DNA of 64,000 nucleotides from the NCBI GenBank assembly GCA_040905905.1, contig JBBDQN010000031.1:290782-354781 (forward strand), written 5' to 3'. The position numbers were made by a program, and so were the translations under genes. Positions 53,903 to 61,475 of the stretch are shown here, one piece after another. Numbering within the stretch: the stretch's first letter is position 1; each line of letters begins with the position of its first letter. Under the pieces are notes generated by a model. That model did not search any database. It saw only the letters and a list, made by a program, of their open reading frames with translations, and was not told where the DNA came from. This stretch comes from JAICND01 sp040905905 (GTDB lineage: Bacteria > Actinomycetota > Acidimicrobiia > Spongiisociales > ZC4RG35).

Positions 53903-54046
53903 GAGTCCCCATTAAAGCGCGGCCTCTAGGCCGCCCGCCCCCTTGACGCCGCGCGTAAGACTTGGCACAATCACATTCTTGTAATTACACGTGTGTTAGC
54001 CGGATGAGGTGAGGACTGTGAGAGCACGTGTCGAGGGAGGGACGGG
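53903..54046 (+). promoter_or_regulatory. Upstream region of whiB
   Basis: This gap of 144 bases between the divergent sdhC and whiB holds an AT-rich stretch. TTGGCA is at 53963-53968 and TTACAC about 17 bases later, a plausible but weak -35/-10 pair. AGGGAGGGACGGG before the ATG at 54047 is a clear ribosome site. Confidence 0.35.
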
Positions 54047-54322
54047 ATGCGGGGAAAACTGATCGAAGCGTTGGCCGTGGGTGAGCTCTCATGGCAGGAC
54101 TACGCCAACTGTCGCGGAGCCGATGCCGACTTGTTCTTTCCCGAGCGGGGTGCTTCCACCCGCAAGGCGAAGGCGATCTGCAACGCCTGCGACGTGAAGA
54201 GCCAATGCCTTGACTACGCGATCATCAACGGCGAGAAGTTCGGCATCTGGGGTGGGATGTCCGAGCGCGAGCGACGCCGGGTCCGCCGTCTGCGCACGGT
54301 GGCTGCTCGCAAGGTGAGCTAA
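54047..54322 (+). CDS. WhiB-family iron-sulfur transcription factor
   Basis: A 91-residue WhiB-like protein. Cysteines at 22, 45, 48 and 54 (NCRGAD, then ICNACDVKSQC) bind a 4Fe-4S cluster that senses redox or NO. GIWGGMSERERRRVRR is the conserved turn and basic tail that contacts sigma factor and DNA. The family is confined to Actinobacteria and their phages. Its 3' end overlaps the convergent STAS gene by four bases. Confidence 0.95.
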   Translation: MRGKLIEALAVGELSWQDYANCRGADADLFFPERGASTRKAKAICNACDVKSQCLDYAIINGEKFGIWGGMSERERRRVRRLRTVAARKVS

Positions 54323-54690
54323 GACGCTTGTCCGCGCAGGTTCTCGAAAAGGGTGCTGAGGGCATCCTCGGTCGTTCGATAGCTCGGGAGGATCTCCTGT
54401 AGTTGTAGTAACTCGAGAAGCCTGCGCACTGGAGCGGAAGGCACGAGGCTAAATGTGCCGTCCGCTTGGAAAGCCGAGCGAGCCTCGATGAGAGCCGCCA
54501 CTCCGCGGGCATCGAAAAATGTGACACCGGTCGCATCGACGACGACGTTGTTGAGTCTCTGCTGGGCTAGTACCTGGCAGTGGAAGGCCAGTTGGGGAGC
54601 GGTGACAAGGTCGATCTCTCCGCGGACCCGCAAGACTGCCACATGGGGTGTCTGATCTACCTCGATGCAGAAATCGGTGTCCGCCGACAT
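54319..54690 (-). CDS. STAS-domain protein (anti-sigma factor antagonist-like) without the phospho-serine
   Basis: A 123-residue single STAS domain: VAVLRVRGEIDLVTAPQL, then VVVDATGVTFFDARGVAAL. In SpoIIAA-type antagonists the second loop reads DSxG or DTxG and its Ser/Thr is phosphorylated. Here Ala61 takes that place (DARG), so control by an anti-sigma kinase is unlikely in the usual form. No anti-sigma factor gene is adjacent. The ATG at 54690 has GAGGAC nearby. Confidence 0.82.
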   Translation of the reverse strand: MSADTDFCIEVDQTPHVAVLRVRGEIDLVTAPQLAFHCQVLAQQRLNNVVVDATGVTFFDARGVAALIEARSAFQADGTFSLVPSAPVRRLLELLQLQEILPSYRTTEDALSTLFENLRGQAS

Positions 54691-54871
54691 AAGTGTCGTC
54701 CTCGACTTGCCCAAACTTCCTCAGCTCATCCGAGCCCCAACCATATCGCGAGATTCTGTGATTGTAAATACCTCAAAATCTGTGCAGCAGGACCATTTTG
54801 CCGATTTGAACAGGCGTTCAGCCCATTAAACCAATCTATTGAGGAAGTTCCTCAACGCTTTGTGGGAGGCT

Positions 54872-54883
54872 TATACTGGATTG
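54872..54883 (+). promoter_or_regulatory. Putative leaderless promoter of the MerR-receiver gene
   Basis: TATACT at 54872-54877 stands exactly six bases before the GTG at 54884. This is one of the best -10 matches in the window and decides the start codon, because an in-frame TTG at 54839 lies upstream of this box. Confidence 0.55.
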
Positions 54884-55534
54884 GTGGTTCACTCGACTCC
54901 GGTTTACAGCATCGGAACCGTGGCGGAAATGCTCGATGTCGCCCCCGGCACGCTGAGGACCTGGGAGGAACGCTACGAGTTGGTCACTCCGGAACGCACT
55001 GCCGGTGGTCACCGGCTTTACAGCCGTGATCAGATCGAACAGCTTCGCTTCATAGCCAGCAAAGTCGCCGAAGGGATGCAGCCAGGGGAGGCCCACCGAT
55101 TGCTGGCGGAGAGAATCGCGACGGGTGCCTCCCTCTCGGTACCCGCCTTGCAGTCGCGGTCGCTCGGGATCCTGCTGGCCGAGAGGGATCCCAACTCGGC
55201 CAAGCTCGCCGACTACTTCCTCAGGACCGAAGGCTATGACGTGGTGGTCGCCATGGGAGCCGAAGCTGCCGAGGCTGCCTTCATAGCGGGCAAGCCCGAG
55301 CTGGCCATCATCGACCTGCTTATGTCAGACGGCCTTGGCCTTGCCCTCTGTCGCAAGATCAAAGAAGACGGGCACACACGCATCCTGGCCATATCGACGC
55401 TTTCGAGACGTCAAGCCGCCCTCGATGCCGGGGCCGACGCCTTCTTGCAGAAACCCCTCGATCCCCTCCAACTGGTGACGACTGTTCGCGACATGCTCAG
55501 GACCAGCGTCGTGACCGTCAGGTCTGCGCCTTGA
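54884..55534 (+). CDS. MerR-type DNA-binding protein with C-terminal receiver-like domain
   Basis: A 216-residue protein. YSIGTVAEMLDVAPGTLRTWEERYELVTPERT is a MerR winged helix (about 7-45, split here for reading: YSIGTVAEMLDV, then APGTLRTWEERY). From about residue 95 a receiver-like fold follows: LGILLAERD, IIDLLMSDGLGL with the candidate phospho-Asp, and GADAFLQKPLD. It resembles MerR proteins that sense through a C-terminal domain, but a receiver partner is unusual. TTGA overlaps the KaiC-like gene, so both are co-translated. Confidence 0.8.
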   Translation: MVHSTPVYSIGTVAEMLDVAPGTLRTWEERYELVTPERTAGGHRLYSRDQIEQLRFIASKVAEGMQPGEAHRLLAERIATGASLSVPALQSRSLGILLAERDPNSAKLADYFLRTEGYDVVVAMGAEAAEAAFIAGKPELAIIDLLMSDGLGLALCRKIKEDGHTRILAISTLSRRQAALDAGADAFLQKPLDPLQLVTTVRDMLRTSVVTVRSAP

Positions 55535-56922
55535 ACGGCGTTCGCCTATCGAGCGGTAATCGGCGGCTTGACGAGATCTTCGACGGTGGATTAGCCGCCA
55601 ATGGGATTGTGCTCATCACCGGCTTGCCGGGAGCTGGCAAGACGATTCTCGCTCAGCAATTTCTGTTTAACAATGCCACCGCGGAGCGTCCGGGCATCTA
55701 TCTGACGACGGTGTCGGAGCCGATGGAGAAGGTCCTTCACTACGGAGAGACTCTCGACTTCTTTGATCTCGAGGCAATTGGCACCTCGGTTTTCTACCAA
55801 AACGTTGGCGATTTGCTCGCCTCCGGCGGCCTGGATGCCCTTCTCGAATTTTTTGAGGACTTATTGAAGACTCGCAAGCCGGGGATTCTGGTCATCGACA
55901 GTTTCAAGGCGATCCATGATTACGTCAGCGATAGCGGACACCTGCGCAGCTTTCTCTATCGGTTCGCCGGACTTCTCTCCGCTTTCCCGGTCACCACTTT
56001 TCTGCTCGGTGAGTACGCCATAGATGATGTCGCCAAGTTTCCCGAGTTTGCCGTGGTCGATGCGATCGTTGCGCTCAGGTTTGAAAGAATTGCCCATCGT
56101 GAGATTCGAATGCTGCAGATCTCAAAACTGCGGGGGAGCAACTTCAAGGCCGGTCGCCACGCCTACCGGCTGACCAGTTCAGGGCTCAGCTGTTTTCCCC
56201 GCCTTGCCGACGTTATCGACGTGGACGCTTACCTCCTCTCCCCGGAGCGGTTGGAATCAGGCGTCAAAGGTCTTGACCAGATGCTCGGTGATGGCTTCAC
56301 AGGCGGCACGGCCACGCTGGTGGCCGGTCCCGCCGGATCGGGGAAGACCCTGCTGGGACTGCATTACATCTTCACAGGGGCCAGTCAAGGCCAGCCGGGC
56401 CTGATTGCCAGCCTCCAGGAAAATCCCATCCAGCTCGAGCGGATGTGCCGGGGATTCGGATGGACAATGAGCGATAACAACGTCGAACTGATGTACCGGT
56501 CTCCGGTCGATCTCCATGTCGATGAATGGGTATACGAGCTGCTCGACCGCGTTGAACGTATCGGGGCCAAACGTGTGGTCATCGACAGCCTCGGCGAGTT
56601 GCGGCAGGCGGCAGGGGACGATGTACGTTTCCGGGAGTACATCTATTCGCTTCTGCAGAGGCTATCCAGATCCGGAGTCGGACTTGTCATGACTCAGGAG
56701 AGCGCCCAGTTCTCCGATATCAGCGAGCTCGATGAGCGCGGTGTTTCACATCTCTCCGACAACGTGATCCTCCTGCGTCATGTGGCGGGGGACGCTGAGT
56801 TGACCAGAGCGATAACCGTCCTCAAGACCCGGGGCACGGATCATGACCACACCATCCGCACCTTCGTTATCACAGGAGAGGGAATGAGCGTGGGGGATCC
56901 GATCCATTCGGGTGCCGAATAG
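55531..56922 (+). CDS. KaiC-like double-domain RecA-fold ATPase
   Basis: The 463-residue protein has two RecA/KaiC domains. Walker A is at 31-38 (GLPGAGKT) and near 266-273 (GPAGSGKT), and the Walker B-like strands are GILVIDSFKAI and RVVIDSLGEL. The late VLKTRGTDHDHTIRTFVIT matches the KaiC C-terminal strand pair. No KaiA or KaiB gene is near. Such proteins occur widely outside cyanobacteria as signalling ATPases. The TTG start at 55531 overlaps the MerR-receiver stop. Confidence 0.87.
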   Translation: MNGVRLSSGNRRLDEIFDGGLAANGIVLITGLPGAGKTILAQQFLFNNATAERPGIYLTTVSEPMEKVLHYGETLDFFDLEAIGTSVFYQNVGDLLASGGLDALLEFFEDLLKTRKPGILVIDSFKAIHDYVSDSGHLRSFLYRFAGLLSAFPVTTFLLGEYAIDDVAKFPEFAVVDAIVALRFERIAHREIRMLQISKLRGSNFKAGRHAYRLTSSGLSCFPRLADVIDVDAYLLSPERLESGVKGLDQMLGDGFTGGTATLVAGPAGSGKTLLGLHYIFTGASQGQPGLIASLQENPIQLERMCRGFGWTMSDNNVELMYRSPVDLHVDEWVYELLDRVERIGAKRVVIDSLGELRQAAGDDVRFREYIYSLLQRLSRSGVGLVMTQESAQFSDISELDERGVSHLSDNVILLRHVAGDAELTRAITVLKTRGTDHDHTIRTFVITGEGMSVGDPIHSGAE

Positions 56923-56932
56923 CTACGGACTT

Positions 56933-57406
56933 CTAGAGGTACAACCCCGAGCCCTGCTCGGTTTCGCCACCCTTCCCAAGGTGGGCGCGGCGTTGCATCT
57001 CCTGGAGCTGAGCCTGCGCCGCCATCTGCTGGCTGAACAAGGAGGCCTGGATCCCGTGGAAGAGCCCTTCCAGCCATCCGATCAGCTGGGCCTGGGCGAT
57101 TCGCAGTTCGGCCTCCGAAGGGCTCTGGTAGTCGAGGGGCACCATGATCTCGTTGAACTCTTCCAACAATTCGTCGGGAAGCATCTCCCGCAGTTCTTCG
57201 AGGGTGGCCCCATGGACGGCTGCCAACCTGGCCCGGCCCCGATCGTCGAGAGGGGCATGTCTCACTTCTTCCAACATCGCCCGCGTCATGGAGGCGAGCC
57301 GGATCAGCTTGCTCGGTGATCGAATTGCAGACGAGTCTTCGGGGGCCGTCTCGACGGGCTGAACCTCGACGGAATCTGGTGGAACTGGCGGTTCTGGAGA
57401 TGTCAC
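56933..57406 (-). CDS. bpa: Bacterial proteasome activator Bpa/PafE
   Basis: The 157-residue helical protein contains AELRIAQAQLIGWLEGLFHG and SQQMAAQAQLQEMQR, matching Mycobacterium Bpa (PafE) closely. It ends GSGLYL, the tail expected to dock in the 20S proteasome like the GQYL end of PafE. Bpa forms rings that open the proteasome for unfolded substrates without ATP. The GTG at 57406 is favoured by TACGCT (57413-57418, minus strand) six bases upstream. Confidence 0.9.
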   Translation of the reverse strand: MTSPEPPVPPDSVEVQPVETAPEDSSAIRSPSKLIRLASMTRAMLEEVRHAPLDDRGRARLAAVHGATLEELREMLPDELLEEFNEIMVPLDYQSPSEAELRIAQAQLIGWLEGLFHGIQASLFSQQMAAQAQLQEMQRRAHLGKGGETEQGSGLYL

Positions 57407-57482
57407 CGGGCCAGCGTACAGCACCCTTCCAGCTGGTCCTCGACCACCGTAAGCTCGCTTAGTAGAACGAAGGAGGACACTT

Positions 57483-57719
57483 TTGGCAGATTGGCGTGAC
57501 CTGCCTCCGATCCTGGATGCAGCCCAGGTTGCCGAGTTGTTGGGGATGAACGTTCAGATGGTCCGGCGTTACGCACGTGAGGGACGATTGCCGGCCTACA
57601 AGATTCCCGGGGGACGAACCTTTCGATTTATCACCTCGGAGATCTTCGAGTTCTTGAAGGCACACCCTGCCGTCGCCACCGACGCCGTCGAAGACCCCGA
57701 GACCGCCGAAGACCTCTAG
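57483..57719 (+). CDS. Small helix-turn-helix (excisionase/MerR-like) protein
   Basis: A 78-residue protein with ILDAAQVAELLGMNVQMVRR, then YAREGRLPAYKIPGGRTFRF, the standard DNA-binding domain of excisionase-type HTH proteins. An acidic tail follows (VEDPETAEDL). The TTG start at 57483 has a full AAGGAGG ribosome site. It could regulate the nearby pilus operon or be a housekeeping regulator; the sequence does not tell. Confidence 0.85.
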   Translation: MADWRDLPPILDAAQVAELLGMNVQMVRRYAREGRLPAYKIPGGRTFRFITSEIFEFLKAHPAVATDAVEDPETAEDL

Positions 57720-57720
57720 A

Positions 57721-57775
57721 ACCGCGAACCCCGGGTTGTAGAGCCCACTTATGGGCCCGTGAACCCAGGGTTCGT
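57721..57775. repeat. Dispersed palindromic repeat, family 2, copy 2
   Basis: ACCGCGAACCCCGGGTT and GAACCCAGGGTTCG arms flank a loop with TAGAG and TTATGGG, the same as in copy 1 (31948-32013). It follows the HTH gene stop by one base. The arms are shorter and imperfect, so this copy is more decayed or less selected. Confidence 0.8.
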
Positions 57776-57863
57776 ATCGATAACCCCCTTCCATCGCGGC
57801 CGGAAATCACGCATGGTGGGCCTGTCGAACAGGGAGGAGGGAATGGATTCCGCAACCACCGGC

Positions 57864-58394
57864 TCAACGACGCCGAAGCACCACCGCAACAACCGCCAGG
57901 GGCAGGATCGATCGGCGGTCCCCGGTGTCAATGACCAGGTGGTCCGAAGCCACCACCTCAATTCTTCCGGTCACTTCGGCGTTCGCGGTGGGCGCCACCA
58001 GGGCGATCGTCTCTCCTTCGAGCTCGAGTTCAATCAGACGGGCTCGCCAGGTCGAAGATCCCGGCGATCCGGACCGGCCTCCCGACCGCGAGGGCTCGAT
58101 CTCGAGGCCGATAGACGGCAGATGGGCTTCAACCAAGAGCTCGGCTGTCTCCAGCACGACGTAGTCATCGCCCACCGACTGCAGCTGTCCAACCCAGTGT
58201 CCGGACTGACACGAAATCGTGACCCGATCCCCTCTATGCATGGCGGCCCGGGCGACCTCAGCGAGGTCCGCTCGTCTCCGCCTTTGCAGTTCCGTCAGCT
58301 GCTCGATTTCGGCAGCCTCCTCAACGAACTCTGCTCCAACTCGGCGCCGCAGATCGGAGGCGAGATCGTCGAATTCGTCGCCACGCCACGTCAC
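57864..58394 (-). CDS. Hypothetical protein, divergent from cpaB
   Basis: A 176-residue protein, mostly beta strands by its pattern: GDRVTISCQSGHWVGQLQSV, then DDYVVLETAELLVEAHL, later GRIEVVASDHLVIDTGD. Two similar segments suggest a duplicated SH3- or OB-like barrel. The N terminus is helical and charged. No family is recognised. The GTG at 58394 is 75 bases from the cpaB start on the other strand, so a shared control region is likely. The opposite frame of similar size was rejected. Confidence 0.6.
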   Translation of the reverse strand: MTWRGDEFDDLASDLRRRVGAEFVEEAAEIEQLTELQRRRRADLAEVARAAMHRGDRVTISCQSGHWVGQLQSVGDDYVVLETAELLVEAHLPSIGLEIEPSRSGGRSGSPGSSTWRARLIELELEGETIALVAPTANAEVTGRIEVVASDHLVIDTGDRRSILPLAVVAVVLRRR

Positions 58395-58468
58395 GGATTT
58401 CGCGCTCTCGACATTGAGGCACTCATGTTGGGTAGTTTGCCCGGCCTATCGGCCGTAGGTAGGAGAGA

Positions 58469-59164
58469 GTGGGAGGCGGTGTGGTAGCGGGCGAGAAGGA
58501 TCAGACATTTTCGCCCGCGCCAACACGGCTCCGCCGAAGCCCGTTCAGTCGGTTGTCGGCGGCACATGTCCTCATGGTTCTTGCTGCTGTTCTCGCCTTC
58601 GCCGTCAACCTGGTGGTTCTCCGCAGTAGAGACGACACGGTTCCGGTTGTGGCGGTGGCTGCACCAGTTGCGGCTGGAGAAGTGGTCGGTCAGTCTGATC
58701 TTCGCCTGGTTGAGGTCGATGTGGATGGCGATGTCCTTTCCGGGTTGTTCGGGGGCCAAGAGGTCGACCGGCTGGCGGGGATGGTTGCGAGCAGGGCACT
58801 GGTTGCCGGCGAACTGTTGAGCAGGTCGGCGCTGATCCCCACGGCGGCCGGGAATGGACTGCGGGCGATGAGCGTGCCGATCGACCCCGCTCATGCTGTC
58901 GGCGGAGCATTGGTGCCGGGCGACCGGATTGACATCATCCACGTCACGGAAGCCGGGCCCCGATACGTGTTGGTTGATGCCGAGGTTCTTTCTGTGGCGA
59001 CACCCGACCGGGCTGCTCTCACCGGTTCCACGGGCTTCCATGTGGTGCTGGCGGTCGACGCTGATTCCGCGCTGAAATTGGCCGCTGCCATCAGTGACGG
59101 CAAGATCGAACTCGTTCGCACGACCGGGGCAGTCGCCGTTCGTGACCAGGCCGTCGAGCCATGA
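58469..59164 (+). CDS. cpaB: SAF-domain Flp pilus assembly protein (CpaB/RcpC-like)
   Basis: A 231-residue protein with an N-terminal membrane helix (about 32-52). It carries the SAF domain VVAVAAPVAAGEVVGQSDLRL and the RcpC-like domain that follows (VPIDPAHAVGGALVPGDRID). CpaB is thought to sit in the envelope as part of the Tad pilus channel. The start GTG at 58469 or 58481 is uncertain. It overlaps cpaE by four bases. Confidence 0.85.
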   Translation: MGGGVVAGEKDQTFSPAPTRLRRSPFSRLSAAHVLMVLAAVLAFAVNLVVLRSRDDTVPVVAVAAPVAAGEVVGQSDLRLVEVDVDGDVLSGLFGGQEVDRLAGMVASRALVAGELLSRSALIPTAAGNGLRAMSVPIDPAHAVGGALVPGDRIDIIHVTEAGPRYVLVDAEVLSVATPDRAALTGSTGFHVVLAVDADSALKLAAAISDGKIELVRTTGAVAVRDQAVEP

Positions 59165-60294
59165 CCGAGATCGAGGTTGCCCTCGCCATCTCGGCTCGCG
59201 ACTGGCCAGATCGTATCCATCGATTTTTGGCCGATCACGGTGGGGCCAGGGTCCGAGCTCAGGTTCTTTCCGCCGAGGACGCGGTCACGGAGAGCTTTCA
59301 GGTTCTCATTGTTGATGACATATGTTCGTTCCTCACACCGCGGCTGGTCGACAAAGTCCGTCGCCAGGGGAGGATGGTGCTCGGAGTCTTCGACCCGGTA
59401 GAGGCTCCCGATGGCAAGGAACGTTTGCTCGAATGTGGTGTCGATTTGGTGATCGAGGCCGACGCCGAGGCCGATGAGTTTGTGATTGCTCTGCGGACGC
59501 TTGCACTGAGCGACGCCACCATTGCCCCCGAGCGTCCGCAAGCTGTCACCGAGCGGTCGTCAAAGAACCTCGTGGTGATCGGCGGTCCTCCCGGTGGTTG
59601 CGGGGCCACGGAGTTAGCCGTCGCCTGGGCAGGTTGCTTGTCGTTAAAGGGCCCAACAGTTCTGGTTGATGTCGACGAAGTGGTGCCTTCCATAGCCCAG
59701 AGACTCGGCCTTCAGCTTCTCCCAAACCTCCGTTCGGCGCTGGACGCGCTCAACCATCGGCCCGATTCGCTCGACCGGAACGTGGTCAAGGTAGGGCGGC
59801 TTTGTGTGTTGACCGGCCTGTCAGGGGACCGGGACTGGATGGAGGTCCGTCCGGAGCAGGTCGTCGACCTTCTTGCTGAGCTTGGTCGTCACTTCCGGTA
59901 CGTCGTAGCTAACTGCGGGGGCATGCTCGAGCAGGTTGGTTTCGCCGACAAGGGTCGGTTCGGGATCAGTCGCCAGGTTGTGGCTTCCGCCCACCATCTC
60001 GTCGGGGTTGGATTGCCCACTCCTGTCGGGGTGACACGACTGTTGGCATGGGTCGCCGAGGCTGTTGCCTTGAATTCGGCCGCGACGCTTCAACTAGTCA
60101 TCAATCGCCAACCAGGTTCGCGTTATCGCCGAGCTGAGGTCATGGAAGAGATGGGCCGGGCCCTGCCCAGGATGGCGATCGGATTTCTTCCTACCGACCC
60201 ACAAGTCGAGACCGCCGCGTGGGCAGGGGAACCGGTCACATCGGGGCCTTACGCCCGTGCGGTTCGCAAGCTGGTCGATCGAAGCCTGAAATGA
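59161..60294 (+). CDS. cpaE: CpaE/TadZ-like pilus localisation ATPase with degenerate P-loop
   Basis: A 377-residue MinD/ParA-family protein. The N-terminal receiver-like part (to about 120) is followed by VVIGGPPGGCGATELAVAWAG. There the family P-loop (KGGxGKT) has no lysine, the deviation known for some TadZ proteins. LVDVDEVVPSIAQRLGL and a late LQLVINRQPGSRYRRAEV support the assignment. It should place the pilus motor at its site in the cell. The stop overlaps cpaF (ATGA). Confidence 0.82.
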   Translation: MTEIEVALAISARDWPDRIHRFLADHGGARVRAQVLSAEDAVTESFQVLIVDDICSFLTPRLVDKVRRQGRMVLGVFDPVEAPDGKERLLECGVDLVIEADAEADEFVIALRTLALSDATIAPERPQAVTERSSKNLVVIGGPPGGCGATELAVAWAGCLSLKGPTVLVDVDEVVPSIAQRLGLQLLPNLRSALDALNHRPDSLDRNVVKVGRLCVLTGLSGDRDWMEVRPEQVVDLLAELGRHFRYVVANCGGMLEQVGFADKGRFGISRQVVASAHHLVGVGLPTPVGVTRLLAWVAEAVALNSAATLQLVINRQPGSRYRRAEVMEEMGRALPRMAIGFLPTDPQVETAAWAGEPVTSGPYARAVRKLVDRSLK

Positions 60295-61475
60295 CACTTG
60301 CTCCCGCGTATGAGGAGATCCGTCGGCGGGCTCTTGAGTTGGTCGAAGCAGGGCGGATCGATCCTGCTGGCGATCGTGACTCGGTTCGGGAAGTGGTGGC
60401 CGGAGCAGTTGACGAATACCAACGACGCGCTCATTTGGGTCAGGGACGATCTCTCCACGATCCGAGGCAGATGGTGGACCGGGTCCTGCGCTCGGTCTCC
60501 GAGTATGGCCCTTTGACCGATTTGTTAGGACGGTCAGATGTCGAGGAGATATTTGTGGAAGGGGCCAGAGTTTCCTATCTAGAGAACTCAGGGCGTCTCC
60601 GAGGACTAGATCAGCCCACCTCCGAAGCCGAGAACCGCCACGTGGTCGACCGCCTCCTGGCCGAAACCGACCGTCGTCTCGATGCCTCGAGTCCGATCGT
60701 TCAGGCCCGGGTCTTGAACGGTGCTGCCCGGCTCACCGCCGTCATTCCGCCGATCGCGGACCAACTCTCCATGACCATCCGTCGTTATGCCCTTCGCAAG
60801 GAGACCCTGGCCTCGCTGGTCGAGCTCGGGTCCATGACAGTGGCGGCCGCAAGTTTGTTGGCGGCGGCTGCTCGAACTTCGGCCTCGTTCCTGGTCTCGG
60901 GCCCACCAGGGTCGGGCAAGACCTCGCTGTTGGCGGCCCTAATCCAGGCAGTACCCGCAGGCCATTGCGTCCGCTGCTGCGAGGAGGTCCGCGAGCTGCA
61001 TGTCCCGCTTACCCACGGTTCTTACTACGAAGCTCGTCCGCCTTCCCTCGAAGGCAAAGGCGAGATCAGCCTCCGTGATCTGGTCAAAGTTGTGTTGGCG
61101 ACCTTTTACTTTTCGTACTATTTTGGCACACGTGACAGGAGTAGCTCGCGTCCGGTCAGCGGCGATCTACTGCAGGATCAGTCGAGACGCTCGCGGCGAG
61201 GGTCTTGGGGTCCTTCGACAGGAAGCCCTCTGTCGGAAGCTCGCTGCTCAGAAGGGATGGCCGGTCGCAGGCGTCTACACCGACAACGATCTCTCTGCGT
61301 ACTCGGCGTCCCCTCGACCCGCCTACGAGCAGATGATCAGGGATCTGGAATCGCAGGTCGTCGATGCCGTGGTGGTGGTCGACCAGGACCGGCTTACTCG
61401 GCATCCGCGGGAATTCGAGGACTTCATCATCCGAGCCGACAAGCTGGAAATTCCGCTTGCGAACGTCTCTGGTGA
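60291..61475 (+). pseudogene. cpaF: cpaF/tadA pilus ATPase gene cut by an integrative element (5' part)
   Basis: About 270 residues of CpaF are intact: the N-terminal helical part, IFVEGARVSYLENSGRL, Walker A GPPGSGKTSLLAALI and then EGKGEISLRDLVKVVL. The family continues with RMRPDRIIVGEVRG, but here homology stops near 61098. The frame runs on for about 125 unrelated residues to 61475, over the start of a serine recombinase gene. Walker B and the His box are lost. The other half would lie beyond the element, outside the window. Confidence 0.85.

Noticed and set aside
57759..58487. 242-codon plus-strand frame opposite the hypothetical gene before cpaB
   Set aside because: It starts inside repeat family 2. 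The minus-strand frame has a more protein-like strand pattern and a sensible divergent position.
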